DNA of 64,000 nucleotides from G964291335 sp964291335 (GCA_964291335.2 OZ219748.1:372001-436000); one strand, 5' to 3'. Positions 1 through 8,573 are shown, counted from the first letter of the stretch. A program made the numbers and translations. Notes: a model not told the origin generated them from the sequence alone.

Positions 1-510
1 TTCCTCGGTACGGTACACCGGAAGACTATAGGGGTTGGGTTGATCGGTAACCTGCCAGCCAACGATTATGCGGCAGCCCGATTCTTCATAGGCCTGCATA
101 CAGGCTTCCAGGCCTTTGGTACTGCCCGGATCTATAAAACAGGTGGCGCCATACTTCAACAACTCAGTGATGGCCAGCAGGGAGGTTAAGTACTCTTCCT
201 CTTCGGTCATCGCACTTTGCAGAGTAAAGACAGCGGGCAAGTAAGCCGGCCCCAGGTCATCGGGGAAAATACCCCGGGCAGCGTGCGCATAGCTGAGGTG
301 CACATGGCCGTTGACAAAGCCGGGTGTCACTACCATTTCGCCGGCGTCAATCACCCGCTCGGCGGTCAGCTCGGCCAGGTCTCGGGACTTGCCCACCCGG
401 ACAATTCGCTGCCCTTCAATCAGAATGGAGCCGTCAGCGATAATGCGGCGCGCCGGGTCAACGGTTATCAGGTAGCGGGCGCCCTCAATCTTCAAGGTGG
501 TTGCCGGCAT
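1..510 (-). CDS. Amidohydrolase family protein, N-terminal part (runs off the window)
   Basis: 170 residues are visible, starting at the ATG at 510; the C-terminus lies beyond base 1. The N-terminus has the composite beta-sandwich seen in the ATZ/TRZ-type amidohydrolases (residues about 5-60), then the metal-binding motif GFVNGHVHLSYAHAARG (HxH on strand 1) and the GATCFIDPG segment typical of this family. The family hydrolyses C-N or C-Cl bonds on heterocycles; members include S-adenosylhomocysteine/methylthioadenosine deaminases, guanine deaminase and atrazine chlorohydrolase. The substrate cannot be judged without the C-terminal half. No clear Shine-Dalgarno precedes the start. It is divergent from the GNAT gene. 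Confidence 0.8.
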   Translation of the reverse strand, partial: MPATTLKIEGARYLITVDPARRIIADGSILIEGQRIVRVGKSRDLAELTAERVIDAGEMVVTPGFVNGHVHLSYAHAARGIFPDDLGPAYLPAVFTLQSAMTEEEEYLTSLLAITELLKYGATCFIDPGSTKGLEACMQAYEESGCRIIVGWQVTDQPNPYSLPVYRTEE

Positions 511-749
511 CGGGACACCATTTTCACAGCATTGGCGGCTGGCAAACCCCAAGGGCATACCGGCGCTTGTCTGGCATAATAGGCGCTGCCCGCGGCTGCC
601 GGCAAGCCCCCCGGCAAGCCGCTTCAGCCCTGCTATAATAATAGCAGCTTACTGCCAGCAGGCGCAGACTCAAAGGCTCCTTTTTCTGCGCTCAGGCGGT
701 GGCCGGACAGATTTATCGCTGACCAACACAGACCCGGTGGAGGCCTTTC
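511..749. promoter_or_regulatory. Divergent intergenic region with an AT-rich palindrome
   Basis: This gap separates the amidohydrolase (minus) from the GNAT gene (plus). It contains an inverted repeat at 631-646 (TGCTAT, 4-nt centre, ATAGCA) that overlaps a TATAAT hexamer at 634-639. This could be a promoter -10 with an overlapping operator. I see no convincing -35 at the right distance, so the assignment is tentative. Nothing else recognisable was found. Confidence 0.3.
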
Positions 750-1214
750 TTGTCGTCAGCAATCACTATTCGCCGCGCTAATCTGAATGACCTGGAATGT
801 ATAGTCCGGGCAAATGCCGCCATGGCCCTGGAGACTGAAAGTAAGATGCTGGACGAAAGCGCGCTGCAAGCCGGTGTGCTGGCAGCCCTGGAGAACCCGG
901 CTCTGGGGTTCTATCTACTGGCAGAAATGGATGGACAGGCAGTCGGGCAGCTGCTGATTACTGCCGAGTGGAGCGACTGGCGCAATGCCTGTTTCTGGTG
1001 GATACAAAGCGTTTACGTTGCTCCGGAGTTCCGCCAGCGCGGGGTTTACCGTGCGCTGCACCAGCGGGCGCTTCAGGCTGCGACGGCCGAGGGCAACATT
1101 TGCGGGATCCGTCTGTACGTGGAGCGAACCAACCATCTGGCGCAGCAGGTTTATGTTAACCTGGGTATGCGACTGTCCCACTATGATATGTATGAGCTGG
1201 AGTTCGGAAACTGA
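750..1214 (+). CDS. GNAT-family N-acetyltransferase
   Basis: 154 residues, the usual size for a single GNAT domain. The acetyl-CoA-binding signature is visible as the VYVAPEFRQRGVYRALH segment (the Q/RxxGxG/A loop, here RQRGVYRAL). A C-terminal part follows with LYVERTNHLAQQVYVNLGM, the usual N-x-x-A-x-x-x-Y-x-x-x-G-(F/M) motif. It transfers acetyl from acetyl-CoA to an amine; the acceptor is unknown. The start is a TTG at 750, chosen because GGTGGAGG at 736-743 is a well-placed ribosome binding site. It is the first gene of a plus-strand run with the TPR, hot-dog and TenA genes. Confidence 0.85.
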   Translation: MSSAITIRRANLNDLECIVRANAAMALETESKMLDESALQAGVLAALENPALGFYLLAEMDGQAVGQLLITAEWSDWRNACFWWIQSVYVAPEFRQRGVYRALHQRALQAATAEGNICGIRLYVERTNHLAQQVYVNLGMRLSHYDMYELEFGN

Positions 1215-1328
1215 CCCGGTCTCCTGGCGGATTTTTTCACAACCGGTTTGCTGGCCCGGGGCAATACCCGGGCCCGGGTTGCGCTGGCCCGCCCGGCTTG
1301 CCGCCACATTCCGGGTAGCCGGTTAGCC

Positions 1329-2264
1329 ATGGCTGAATCACCAACAGAGTACGATTTCCTGGCCCGAGGGCAGTTCTGCCTGCGCCACGGCGACTTTTCC
1401 GCCGCCATTGATGCGTTCAGTCAGGCTCTGGCAATTAATAGCGGCTTTGCTCCGGCCTTCTACTACCGGGGTTTGGCTAACCGAAACGCCGGCAGTTATG
1501 ACCAGGCCATCGCCGATTACACTGCGGCGGTGGCCGCAGAACCCGATTACCCGGTGGCTTTTTACGCGCGCGGCGTGGTGTATCGCCACCTGGAAAACTA
1601 TGAAGAGGCTATCCGGGATTACGAGCAGGCCATTTCCCTGGAACCGGAAGACGCAGATTTTTACTATGCGCGAGGGGTAGCTTATGCCTCGTTAAAGCGT
1701 TATGAAACAGCTATAGCGGACTTCCGGCAGGCGCTGGAGCTGAACCCGGAAATGCCTGATGCTCATTATAATCTGGGCATTGCCCACCGGGACCTGGGCC
1801 GGTTGACCGAGGCTTTGCAGTACTATTCCGTTGCCCTCAAGTTGCGTCCCGAAGACGCCGATTACCGCTACGCCCGGGGCAATCTTTACAGCGACTTGCG
1901 CCGGTACAAGGACGCAGTGGCCGATTATGACCGGGCTTTGGCAATTGTTCCGGTTTTTGCCAATGCGCACTACAATCGGGGCATTGCCCTACGTAATCTG
2001 GGGCGGGCCGCCGATGCCATAGCCAGCTTCAACCAGGCCCTTCAGTTTGGCGCGAAGTTCGCCAGTCTGTACCTGAACCGGGGCAGCGCCCGCTGCGACC
2101 TGGGCGATTACGCCTCTGCCAAAGCAGACCTGGACCAGGCCCTGGCTCTGGATAACGCTCTGCCAGCAGCCTACCTCACCCGGTCGGCGGTGCATGCGGC
2201 ATTGGGGGACTCTCCGGCTGCTCGAGCTGACTGGCAGGAATACCTCAGGCTGTCCCGGTCATGA
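1329..2264 (+). CDS. TPR repeat protein
   Basis: 311 residues from the ATG at 1329 (an upstream in-frame TTG at 1248 would add 27 Ala/Arg-rich residues that look non-native). The whole protein is about eight 34-residue tetratricopeptide repeats; examples are PAFYYRGLANRNAGSYDQAI and ADFYYARGVAYASLKRYETA, with the canonical W/Y-G-Y-A-F-A-P positions. There is no signal peptide, membrane segment or enzymatic domain, so it is a cytoplasmic protein-protein scaffold of unknown partner. The stop overlaps the next start (ATGA at 2261-2264), implying translational coupling to the hot-dog protein. Confidence 0.85.
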   Translation: MAESPTEYDFLARGQFCLRHGDFSAAIDAFSQALAINSGFAPAFYYRGLANRNAGSYDQAIADYTAAVAAEPDYPVAFYARGVVYRHLENYEEAIRDYEQAISLEPEDADFYYARGVAYASLKRYETAIADFRQALELNPEMPDAHYNLGIAHRDLGRLTEALQYYSVALKLRPEDADYRYARGNLYSDLRRYKDAVADYDRALAIVPVFANAHYNRGIALRNLGRAADAIASFNQALQFGAKFASLYLNRGSARCDLGDYASAKADLDQALALDNALPAAYLTRSAVHAALGDSPAARADWQEYLRLSRS

Positions 2265-3130
2265 ACGGAGCTGCCGGACCGGAAGGAGGATTGACCCCGG
2301 GGCAGCAACTGGGGCACCTGGAATACCTGCTTACCACGGAGAGCCAGGAACTTTACCGGCAGGCAGTGGAGTATTCCGAGGCTTCCTACCCTAACCTGGC
2401 TATCCGCGACTATCGGTCGGTTCTGGCTCCCTTCCGGGAACCGGTCTCGATAGTCTGTGCCGCGCGCGCCGATCGCCTATACCGACCGCCGGCGCCAGGC
2501 CGGCGGGTTCAGCTTACCGGGTGGCTGCGCGACTGGTCCCGGCAAGCGGGCGCAGAATACTTGACGGTCGATACCTTCGCTGTGGATGACATCGGCGCCG
2601 AGCTTTATCGCAGCCAGTATATTCTACAGATTGGCGGTGGACGAAACGCCAGTCGGTCGGGCAGAAGACCAGCCCCGACCCGAAAGGGCGCCGGAGCTGG
2701 CCTTCTGCCGCCGTTGCACAAGCGCGTCACCGGGGAAGCCCTGGAGCAATTCCGGGAAGTTTCCCGTCGGTCGGCGCCGGTTGGGTATCGAGAGCAACTG
2801 ACCGCCGTACCAGACCACGCCGGAGCATTTCTGGCCAGCGGCATGGGCCTGACGGCGGCCCCGGCTCCCTGGGAATTGGGGGTGGCTTACCTTCATCAAC
2901 TGTTAGAGCTGCGTTTTGGTATCCATTTCCGGCAGGGGGGAAGAATCAGCGTGAATTTCCGGCGGCCCATGTACGCCGGCGATTCTCTGATTGCTCGCGG
3001 CCTGGTGGTTGGCCAAAACCCGGATGCTGACCGGGTTAACTGGCGTCTGCAATTATGGCTGGAAAAAGAGAGTGGAGAGCAGATTATCACCGGGGAAGCC
3101 CGGATTACTGTTCCCAGCCCGCTGGTCTGA
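2261..3130 (+). CDS. Double hot-dog MaoC/FAS1-type dehydratase-like protein
   Basis: 289 residues. The N-terminal half (about 40-130) and C-terminal half (about 185-285) both look like hot-dog folds. The C-terminal half carries ISVNFRRPMYAGDSLIARG, close to the MaoC-like F-x-x-P-x-x-x-G-D signature. Members hydrate enoyl-CoA/ACP or dehydrate 3-hydroxyacyl thioesters. The catalytic Asp/His pair of the R-specific hydratase motif is not clearly present, so activity is uncertain. A Pro/Arg/Gly-rich linker (about 125-150) separates the halves. Its 4-bp overlap with the TPR gene and proximity to tenA suggest one operon. Other acyl-CoA genes lie 10-20 kb away. Confidence 0.6.
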   Translation: MNGAAGPEGGLTPGQQLGHLEYLLTTESQELYRQAVEYSEASYPNLAIRDYRSVLAPFREPVSIVCAARADRLYRPPAPGRRVQLTGWLRDWSRQAGAEYLTVDTFAVDDIGAELYRSQYILQIGGGRNASRSGRRPAPTRKGAGAGLLPPLHKRVTGEALEQFREVSRRSAPVGYREQLTAVPDHAGAFLASGMGLTAAPAPWELGVAYLHQLLELRFGIHFRQGGRISVNFRRPMYAGDSLIARGLVVGQNPDADRVNWRLQLWLEKESGEQIITGEARITVPSPLV

Positions 3131-3176
3131 AGGTTGCTGGCAGCGGGTAAACTGCGAGAATGCGCCGGAGAGAGCG

Positions 3177-3830
3177 ATGTCGTCTTTCAGTGAACAGCTA
3201 AAAACGGAAGCCTTGCCCATCTGGCGCGCCATCTTCGCCCACCCCTTCCTTCAGGAAATAAAGTCGGGGACGCTGCCGGCTGAGAAGTTCCGGTACTATT
3301 TGACTCAGGATTATCTGTACCTGGAGGGTTTCGGCCGCGCAGTGGCGCTCGCTCTTGCCAAAGCCCCGGACTCGCAGACCCTGCAAGCCCTCTCCCGACG
3401 GGTGCTGACTCCGGTGGAACGGCCTTTGCATCATAGCCTGCTGGAAGCCGCCGGCATATCCGTGGATTACATTAACCAGGTTGACCGCTCGCCTACCAAC
3501 TCCGCTTATGTCAACCATATGTTGGCTACAGCTTCTCTCTACGGCCTGGGCCCCACCGCAGCGGCGCTGCTTCCCTGTCCCTGGACCTATCATGCGCTGA
3601 AAGACGAGGTAGGCCCTTCGGAACATCCTCTGTATAGTCAGTGGACCGCGTTCTACGTGGCCGGTTTGCTTCAGGACAGTGTCAACGCCTGGCGGGGGTT
3701 CGTGGACCGACAGGGAGAAGCGGCCGGCCCGGCGGAAAGAGCTGCCATGCGCCATGCTTTTCTGACCAGCGTACGTTATGAGTATATGTTCTGGAATATG
3801 GCCTACCAGATGGAGGAATGGCCGGTATAA
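3177..3830 (+). CDS. tenA: TenA family aminopyrimidine aminohydrolase / thiaminase II
   Basis: 217 residues, normal for TenA. The start at 3177 is preceded by GGAGAGA; an upstream in-frame extension overlaps the preceding gene and is rejected. Recognisable features are the YYLTQDYLYL helix with the substrate-binding Asp, the LLPCPWTY segment with the catalytic Cys (so the Cys-containing TenA-C class), and the C-terminal YEYMFWNMAYQME segment with Tyr/Glu. TenA hydrolyses amino-HMP from degraded thiamine, salvaging the pyrimidine moiety. No TPP riboswitch or other thiamine gene lies nearby. TPP is the cofactor of the oxidoreductase and acetolactate synthase encoded elsewhere in this window. 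Confidence 0.88.
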   Translation: MSSFSEQLKTEALPIWRAIFAHPFLQEIKSGTLPAEKFRYYLTQDYLYLEGFGRAVALALAKAPDSQTLQALSRRVLTPVERPLHHSLLEAAGISVDYINQVDRSPTNSAYVNHMLATASLYGLGPTAAALLPCPWTYHALKDEVGPSEHPLYSQWTAFYVAGLLQDSVNAWRGFVDRQGEAAGPAERAAMRHAFLTSVRYEYMFWNMAYQMEEWPV

Positions 3831-3857
3831 GCCAGCCTTTGCCGGCGGTAAGGTATG

Positions 3858-3892
3858 CCGCTGGAGGCGCGTTCAGGTTCTGCCTCCAGCGG
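3858..3892. terminator. Hairpin between convergent tenA and FMN oxidase genes
   Basis: Perfect 11-bp inverted repeat, CCGCTGGAGGC (3858-3868) and GCCTCCAGCGG (3882-3892), with a 13-nt loop. It sits in the 76-bp gap between two convergent genes. There is no U-run on either strand, so it may be a non-canonical terminator or an RNA-stabilising hairpin. Confidence 0.5.
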
Positions 3893-3906
3893 AGAGGCAA
3901 AGGTAG

Positions 3907-4998
3907 CTAGGGAGCCACACGGGCCGGCCCCCAGTTATGGGGAATGTTGATCAGGCTGCCTTCCAGATTCCTGACCGACTTCTGGCCGCAAACGGCCAGG
4001 GCCCGGTCCAGCTCGGAGCGCAGAATTTCCAGGACGTCGTGAACGCCCTCGGCGCCGTTTTCGGCCAGGCCCCAATACAAGGGCCGTCCGATGCCTACTG
4101 CTTTGGCGCCCAGGGCTAACGCCTTAAACACGTCGCTGCCGCGCCGGACGCCCGAATCCAGGTAAACCTCGCAGTTGTTGTTAACCGCCTCAACGATTTC
4201 CGGCAGCATTTCCACCGAGCTTAAGGTTGAATCAATTTGCCGTCCCCCATGGGTAGAAACCAGAATGCCATTAACTCCGCTCTCGGCGGCTACGTGGGCG
4301 TCCTCCGCCGTTCTGATTCCTTTCAGCACCAAAGGCAAAGAAGTCAGGCCGCGCAGCCAGTCCAGCTCTTCCCAGGTCAAGGGCGGAACCTGGGATGGCT
4401 GCCAGTTCGGCGCTTCATCGGTGCCGCTGACTTCCGCCAGACGCTCCGGGGTGGCCCGAAAGTTAGCCAGGTCGCCGGGATTCACGTACTGGTTGCGCAT
4501 GTCCCGTTCCTTGGGGGCGGGAACCGGCGTGTCCACCGTTAGCACAATAGCTTTAAAGCCAGACTCCTCGGCTCGGTGCACCAGCATTTCCGTCAGGTCG
4601 TGGCCCCGGTGGTAAAGTTGAAACCACAGGGGCCCGTTGGCGGCGGCGGAGACTTCCTCCATGCTGTAATGGGAAGAGGTGCTCAACATCATCAGTGTAT
4701 CCGACATTCCGGCGCCCCGGGCTGTGGCCAGTTCCCCGCCGGGATGCGCCAGTTTATGGCCGCCAGCCGGGCAGACAAACACCGGCATACTGATCTCGGT
4801 TCCCAGCATGGTTGTGGACAGCTCCCGGTCATCAATATTGCGCAGAAAGCGCGGGCGAATAGTCAGTTCCTCAAAAGCGCTGCGGTTGCGGCGGGTAGTA
4901 AACTCATCCATCGCGCCGGCTTCGATGAACTCCCAGTTGTTATGGGGAACCTTCATCTTTGCCCGGGCTTCATAGTCGTACAGATTGATCGGGTCCAT
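3907..4998 (-). CDS. FMN-dependent alpha-hydroxyacid oxidase/dehydrogenase (lactate/glycolate oxidase family)
   Basis: 363 residues, full family length, one TIM-barrel FMN domain. Visible family features are FVCPAGGHKLAHPGGELATA, the catalytic His/Arg motif VSTHGGRQID, the flavin N1 Lys in LVLKGIRTAED, and the phosphate-binding LDSGVRRGSDVFKALALGA then VGIGRP. The family oxidises L-2-hydroxyacids (glycolate, lactate, mandelate) to 2-oxoacids. The N-terminal Tyr of the usual YDYY-x-x-GA motif, which contacts the substrate carboxylate, is Trp here (WEFIEAGA), so substrate preference may be unusual. It lies downstream of the 2-oxoacid:ferredoxin oxidoreductase genes, whose substrate it could generate. 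GGAG lies 10 nt before the ATG. Confidence 0.85.
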   Translation of the reverse strand: MDPINLYDYEARAKMKVPHNNWEFIEAGAMDEFTTRRNRSAFEELTIRPRFLRNIDDRELSTTMLGTEISMPVFVCPAGGHKLAHPGGELATARGAGMSDTLMMLSTSSHYSMEEVSAAANGPLWFQLYHRGHDLTEMLVHRAEESGFKAIVLTVDTPVPAPKERDMRNQYVNPGDLANFRATPERLAEVSGTDEAPNWQPSQVPPLTWEELDWLRGLTSLPLVLKGIRTAEDAHVAAESGVNGILVSTHGGRQIDSTLSSVEMLPEIVEAVNNNCEVYLDSGVRRGSDVFKALALGAKAVGIGRPLYWGLAENGAEGVHDVLEILRSELDRALAVCGQKSVRNLEGSLINIPHNWGPARVAP

Positions 4999-5140
4999 TT
5001 AAGGCACACTCCTTTTCTCAGTAGGTTAGCAGGTTCCCCTACTTTAAGACTTAAAGGTAATTTGGGCAAGGGTAGCAGTTCACCCCGCTTTACCGGTCAG
5101 CCCGCAAAGTCTTCAGTCCGGAAGCCGTCTCCGGGCAATA

Positions 5141-5173
5141 AGCTGGGGCGCCGTATTTAGCGGCGCCCCAGCT
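5141..5173 (-). terminator. Strong hairpin between oxidoreductase and FMN oxidase genes
   Basis: AGCTGGGGCGCCG (5141-5153) pairs perfectly with CGGCGCCCCAGCT (5161-5173) around a 7-nt loop, a 13-bp GC-rich stem. On the minus strand it is followed by TTATTG, a poor U-tract. It lies 28 nt after the beta-subunit stop and probably ends or attenuates transcription before the FMN oxidase gene. Confidence 0.6.
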
Positions 5174-5200
5174 GTGTTGTTGAAATGGCCGATATGGTCA

Positions 5201-6190
5201 CTACTCTTCCGGTGGGTTGAAAGGCACAATTCCCGGAATCCACCACTTATCCCAGCTTTCGTCCACCCGGGACTGGAAGAACTCGATATCCTCATCGGTC
5301 AGGTGAGCGAAACGGCCCTGGCGTTGCAGGTATTCACGCACCGGTTTCCGGGAGCGCACCCCGTTGCTGATGGCCCGGGAAGGCCCGCTCAGAAGCAGTT
5401 CCCCGTCGGCAATCTCGTATTGCACCCACAGGCCGGTCTCCACTGCCAGCATACCCAACTCGTGGGAATACTTGGGGTCGTAGTCCCAACCCTTGGGGCA
5501 GGGGTCTATAACATGGATAAAGGTAGGGCCGCCAATGGTCAAGGCCCGGCGGATTTTGTTGGTAAAGTCCAGGCCATAGGAAGCGCAGGCAGTTGCCACG
5601 TAGCGGCAACTGGGGTGGCCGGCAGCCAGCATGGGGGCGGTGTTCTTCTTCCAGCGGCGGTTCATGATGCGGTGCACCTTGCCCGGGGGGCTGAAAGTGG
5701 AGTTGGCCCCCCAGGGAGAGCTGCCCGAAACCTGAATATCGGTATTGGCGTAGGACTCATTGTCGTAGCACAGGATAAGCAGATTATACTCATCATGCTG
5801 CAACGCCGCTGAAATGCCGGACAAGCCCATGTCCACTCCGCCGCCGTCGCCGCAAAAGGCAATAACGTTGATGGGTTCATCCTTCATCTTGCCCTTGCGC
5901 ATCATGGCGGACAGGCCGGCCGCCGTGCCGGTAGCGGCCGCGCCGGAGGAACCCAGCTGGGTATGCATCCAGGGCACTACCCAGGGAGTGCTGTAGTAAG
6001 TGGTGTTGGCTACATACATGCAACCGGTGCTGCCCACCACGATGGTGCGAGGGCCGGCAGCCTTAATCATCAGGCGCATGGTCAAGGCCGATTCGCAGCC
6101 CTGGCAAGTGCGGTGGCCCGAGGTAAAACCCTCCTGTATCGGTATGTTCTTGACTCCCCGAACCTGGGGCAGGTCCTGCACTAACGTCAT
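5201..6190 (-). CDS. 2-oxoacid:ferredoxin oxidoreductase beta subunit (TPP domain), oxalate oxidoreductase-like
   Basis: 329 residues. The start is the ATG at 6190 with GAGGGAG upstream; an 11-codon in-frame extension would enter the alpha gene. It has a cluster-ligating CxxC near the N-terminus (C29-Q-G-C32), a further Cys at 57, and the TPP/Mg motif G114-D-G ... D143-N-E. The subunit binds thiamine diphosphate and a proximal 4Fe-4S cluster and works with the alpha and gamma-delta subunits to oxidise a 2-oxoacid with ferredoxin as acceptor. It is 5 bp downstream of the alpha gene. From the alpha-subunit residues I favour oxalate (to CO2) over pyruvate as substrate. Confidence 0.85.
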   Translation of the reverse strand: MTLVQDLPQVRGVKNIPIQEGFTSGHRTCQGCESALTMRLMIKAAGPRTIVVGSTGCMYVANTTYYSTPWVVPWMHTQLGSSGAAATGTAAGLSAMMRKGKMKDEPINVIAFCGDGGGVDMGLSGISAALQHDEYNLLILCYDNESYANTDIQVSGSSPWGANSTFSPPGKVHRIMNRRWKKNTAPMLAAGHPSCRYVATACASYGLDFTNKIRRALTIGGPTFIHVIDPCPKGWDYDPKYSHELGMLAVETGLWVQYEIADGELLLSGPSRAISNGVRSRKPVREYLQRQGRFAHLTDEDIEFFQSRVDESWDKWWIPGIVPFNPPEE

Positions 6191-6195
6191 AATAT

Positions 6196-7422
6196 CTACT
6201 CCCTCACTCCGATCCAGTGACAATCCTGCTCTATTTTACCAGCATCGATCGCCTTTTGGGTAATTTCAACCATATCTTCCACGTCGCTCACCCGCACTTC
6301 ACGCCCGCCCAGGCCGGCGATGAAATTTAACACATGGGGCCGCTTTTCCAACGGGTACAACGCCGAGCGTACCTCATTGAAAAGCACACCGCCAAAGGAG
6401 GGGGAGCCGAAGGAATAATCCCGGTCCACCACGGCGACGGCCCGGCAGTTGCCGAGGGCCTGCTGGACTTCCTCGGTGGCGAAGGGCCGGAAAAACTTCA
6501 TACGCACAAAACCCACCTTCTTCCCCCGCTCGCGCATTCGGCGGATGGCTACCCGCACTGGAAGGCTCAACGTACCCATTCCCATCAGAATAATATCCGG
6601 CTCATCGTCGGTCATATACTCTTCCAGGAAGGGGCTGGGGTCGCCGCGACCGAAGACTTGCTTGAACTCTTCGTAAACCTCTTTGATGACGGCAGGGGTG
6701 CGGTGCATCGCTTCGTCCGACTGACGCCGGATTTCCATCAGCCAGTCCTCGTTCACCTGGGGGGCTACGGTAATGGGGTTATCCGGATGCAGCTGCATCC
6801 GTCCCCGGTCGTAGTCTGGCAGGAACCGGCGCACTTGTTCCTGGGTCGGCACGTTAACAATCGCCTGAGAATGGGTGAGGAAGGAGCCGTCGCAGCTGAG
6901 GGCTATGGGCAGGAAAGCGCGCGGGTCTTCCGCAATCCGCCAGGCCATCAACGCAATATCCAGCGCCTCCTGGGCGGTAGCAACCCAATAGAGCATCCAG
7001 CCCAGATCCCGCACGGCCATCGCGTCGTTATGCTCCACGCCAAAGGCCCCGGGGTCATCCAGGGCCCGGTTGCCCACCATGGCCACCACCGGCAGCCGGA
7101 GACCGGCGGTAACGGCGATAGCCTCGAAGGCGTAGAACCAGCCTACGCCGCTGGAGCCGCAGAAGGTGCGGGCGCCCACGGATGAAGCATGTTTAACGAT
7201 TTCGAACTGGGAATGCTCGCTCTCCGCCACAATGAAATCGCAGTCGAAGGCGCCATCCGCCTTCAGCTTGGACACATACTGCATTACCGTATCGTAGGGG
7301 CGAATCGGGTAAGCGGTGATAACGTCAACGTCAGCCAGGGCGCAGGCAATAGCCACGGCCTCGCTGCCGCTAATCAGCTCTTCACTTTCGGTAGTGAACA
7401 TTTGAGCTTCGGTCGTAGTCAT
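6196..7422 (-). CDS. 2-oxoacid:ferredoxin oxidoreductase alpha subunit with oxalate oxidoreductase-type active site
   Basis: 408 residues: PFOR domain I (about 15-260) and domain II (about 290-400, EPDIILMGMGTL). The substrate motif of pyruvate enzymes, YPITP, reads Y38-P-I-R-P42 here. In the structurally characterised Moorella thermoacetica oxalate oxidoreductase this Thr is likewise Arg (Arg31), and residues Arg109, Asp112 and Phe117 of its switch loop bind oxalate. With a constant +10 offset those positions are R41, R119, D122 and F127 here (NRALDDPGAF). The reaction would be oxalate + 2 Fd(ox) + CoA-independent cleavage to 2 CO2. The stop overlaps nothing; the start overlaps the gamma-delta stop by one base. 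The residue numbers are recalled from the literature, not aligned. Confidence 0.85.
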   Translation of the reverse strand: MTTTEAQMFTTESEELISGSEAVAIACALADVDVITAYPIRPYDTVMQYVSKLKADGAFDCDFIVAESEHSQFEIVKHASSVGARTFCGSSGVGWFYAFEAIAVTAGLRLPVVAMVGNRALDDPGAFGVEHNDAMAVRDLGWMLYWVATAQEALDIALMAWRIAEDPRAFLPIALSCDGSFLTHSQAIVNVPTQEQVRRFLPDYDRGRMQLHPDNPITVAPQVNEDWLMEIRRQSDEAMHRTPAVIKEVYEEFKQVFGRGDPSPFLEEYMTDDEPDIILMGMGTLSLPVRVAIRRMRERGKKVGFVRMKFFRPFATEEVQQALGNCRAVAVVDRDYSFGSPSFGGVLFNEVRSALYPLEKRPHVLNFIAGLGGREVRVSDVEDMVEITQKAIDAGKIEQDCHWIGVRE

Positions 7423-8573
7423 TAATCCTCCCCTGCCTCAGCAATCTGCTCGGCATATCCGCCAACGTGGTGGAACCCGTGGGTGCGGTCAACCTGCTTC
7501 TGCCGGTCAATCAAAGCGGACATCCACTGCCGGTACCCTTCCTTGTCCTGCTGCCAGGCTTCCCACTGGCTGTCGTTGTCGTTGAACTCCGCTTCGTTAA
7601 CCATAGTAACGCAGTCGGCCACCGGGCATACCGCCTCGCAGACACCACAGCCGCAGCAGGATTCCATGTTGGCATCGTACAGCCCATCGGGGGTAACGTC
7701 GAAGCAGGTATCCGGACATTGAAGCCAACACAGGGTGCACTTGATGCAGGTGTCAAAGTTCACTACCGGCCGCATAGAGCGGGTGCTGAACTTCTTGAAG
7801 ACAGCGCTTCGAACCGGCTGGTAGCCCTCCTCGCCGCCGCGGAAACCGCCGCCCTGCTCAATGCCGCGAATAACTATGCCTTCTTCCATACTGGTCCAAC
7901 CAGGCAAATCAAAGCTGAAAGGCTCTTCTGCATTGCCTTCGCCCGGCTCCACCGGCCGCATGGAGGCTCGCTCGTAGGAACGCTCCGCCGACCGAACCTT
8001 CAGGTCGTCCCAGCCCTGGTCCTGGATCGCTTCCACCATGGACTCCAGGCTGACCAGCTGAGGGCAAACCTTAGCCAGGGCGCCCAGGATACGGACATCG
8101 GTATGGTCGTCCTTATAAACCCACAGGCCCGAGAAGCTGGGAATGGAGGTTACAATGGAAAGGTTGTACGGCTGGTCCTTCTGGTGAATATCCTCAATCA
8201 GGGCGTCGGCGGCCTGGCGGGAGGTTACAATCAGGGTGCCGCCGGGCTTGGTCAAGGAGTTAATGGGCTGCAAGCCGTACCAGGCCCAGGACTCAATGCC
8301 CTTGCACATGGTGTCATCCACGTTGATGGTTACGTCAACTTCCTGCGCTTCGTAAACCGCCAGGTTTTCTTCCAGTTCTTCAGCGTCGTCGGCGACGATG
8401 GCAAACTGCTTGGCCGGAATGCCATTGCGTTCCGGCGAGTCGCCGTAGCGACCGAAAGCGGTGCCATACTTGCCTTCCTTCCTGGCGGCAAAGACTATGG
8501 ATCGCACGATGTTCCGAGCCAGGGTTTTCTGGAAAATGCCCCGGTACACCACCTCCACAGCTACCGTGCTCAT
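7422..8573 (-). CDS. 2-oxoacid:ferredoxin oxidoreductase fused gamma-delta subunit
   Basis: 383 residues. Residues about 1-190 are the gamma domain (EVVYRGIFQKTLARNIVRSI ... VDVTINVDDTMCKGIESWAW). Residues about 270-345 are a two-cluster ferredoxin delta domain with CIKCTLCWLQCPDTC and CCGCGVCEAVC motifs that bind two 4Fe-4S clusters and pass electrons from TPP to external ferredoxin. This gamma-delta fusion plus separate alpha and beta is the three-subunit layout of oxalate oxidoreductase. Four-subunit pyruvate enzymes keep gamma and delta apart, and single-chain PFOR joins everything. It is the first structural gene after the GntR regulator. Confidence 0.85.
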   Translation of the reverse strand: MSTVAVEVVYRGIFQKTLARNIVRSIVFAARKEGKYGTAFGRYGDSPERNGIPAKQFAIVADDAEELEENLAVYEAQEVDVTINVDDTMCKGIESWAWYGLQPINSLTKPGGTLIVTSRQAADALIEDIHQKDQPYNLSIVTSIPSFSGLWVYKDDHTDVRILGALAKVCPQLVSLESMVEAIQDQGWDDLKVRSAERSYERASMRPVEPGEGNAEEPFSFDLPGWTSMEEGIVIRGIEQGGGFRGGEEGYQPVRSAVFKKFSTRSMRPVVNFDTCIKCTLCWLQCPDTCFDVTPDGLYDANMESCCGCGVCEAVCPVADCVTMVNEAEFNDNDSQWEAWQQDKEGYRQWMSALIDRQKQVDRTHGFHHVGGYAEQIAEAGED

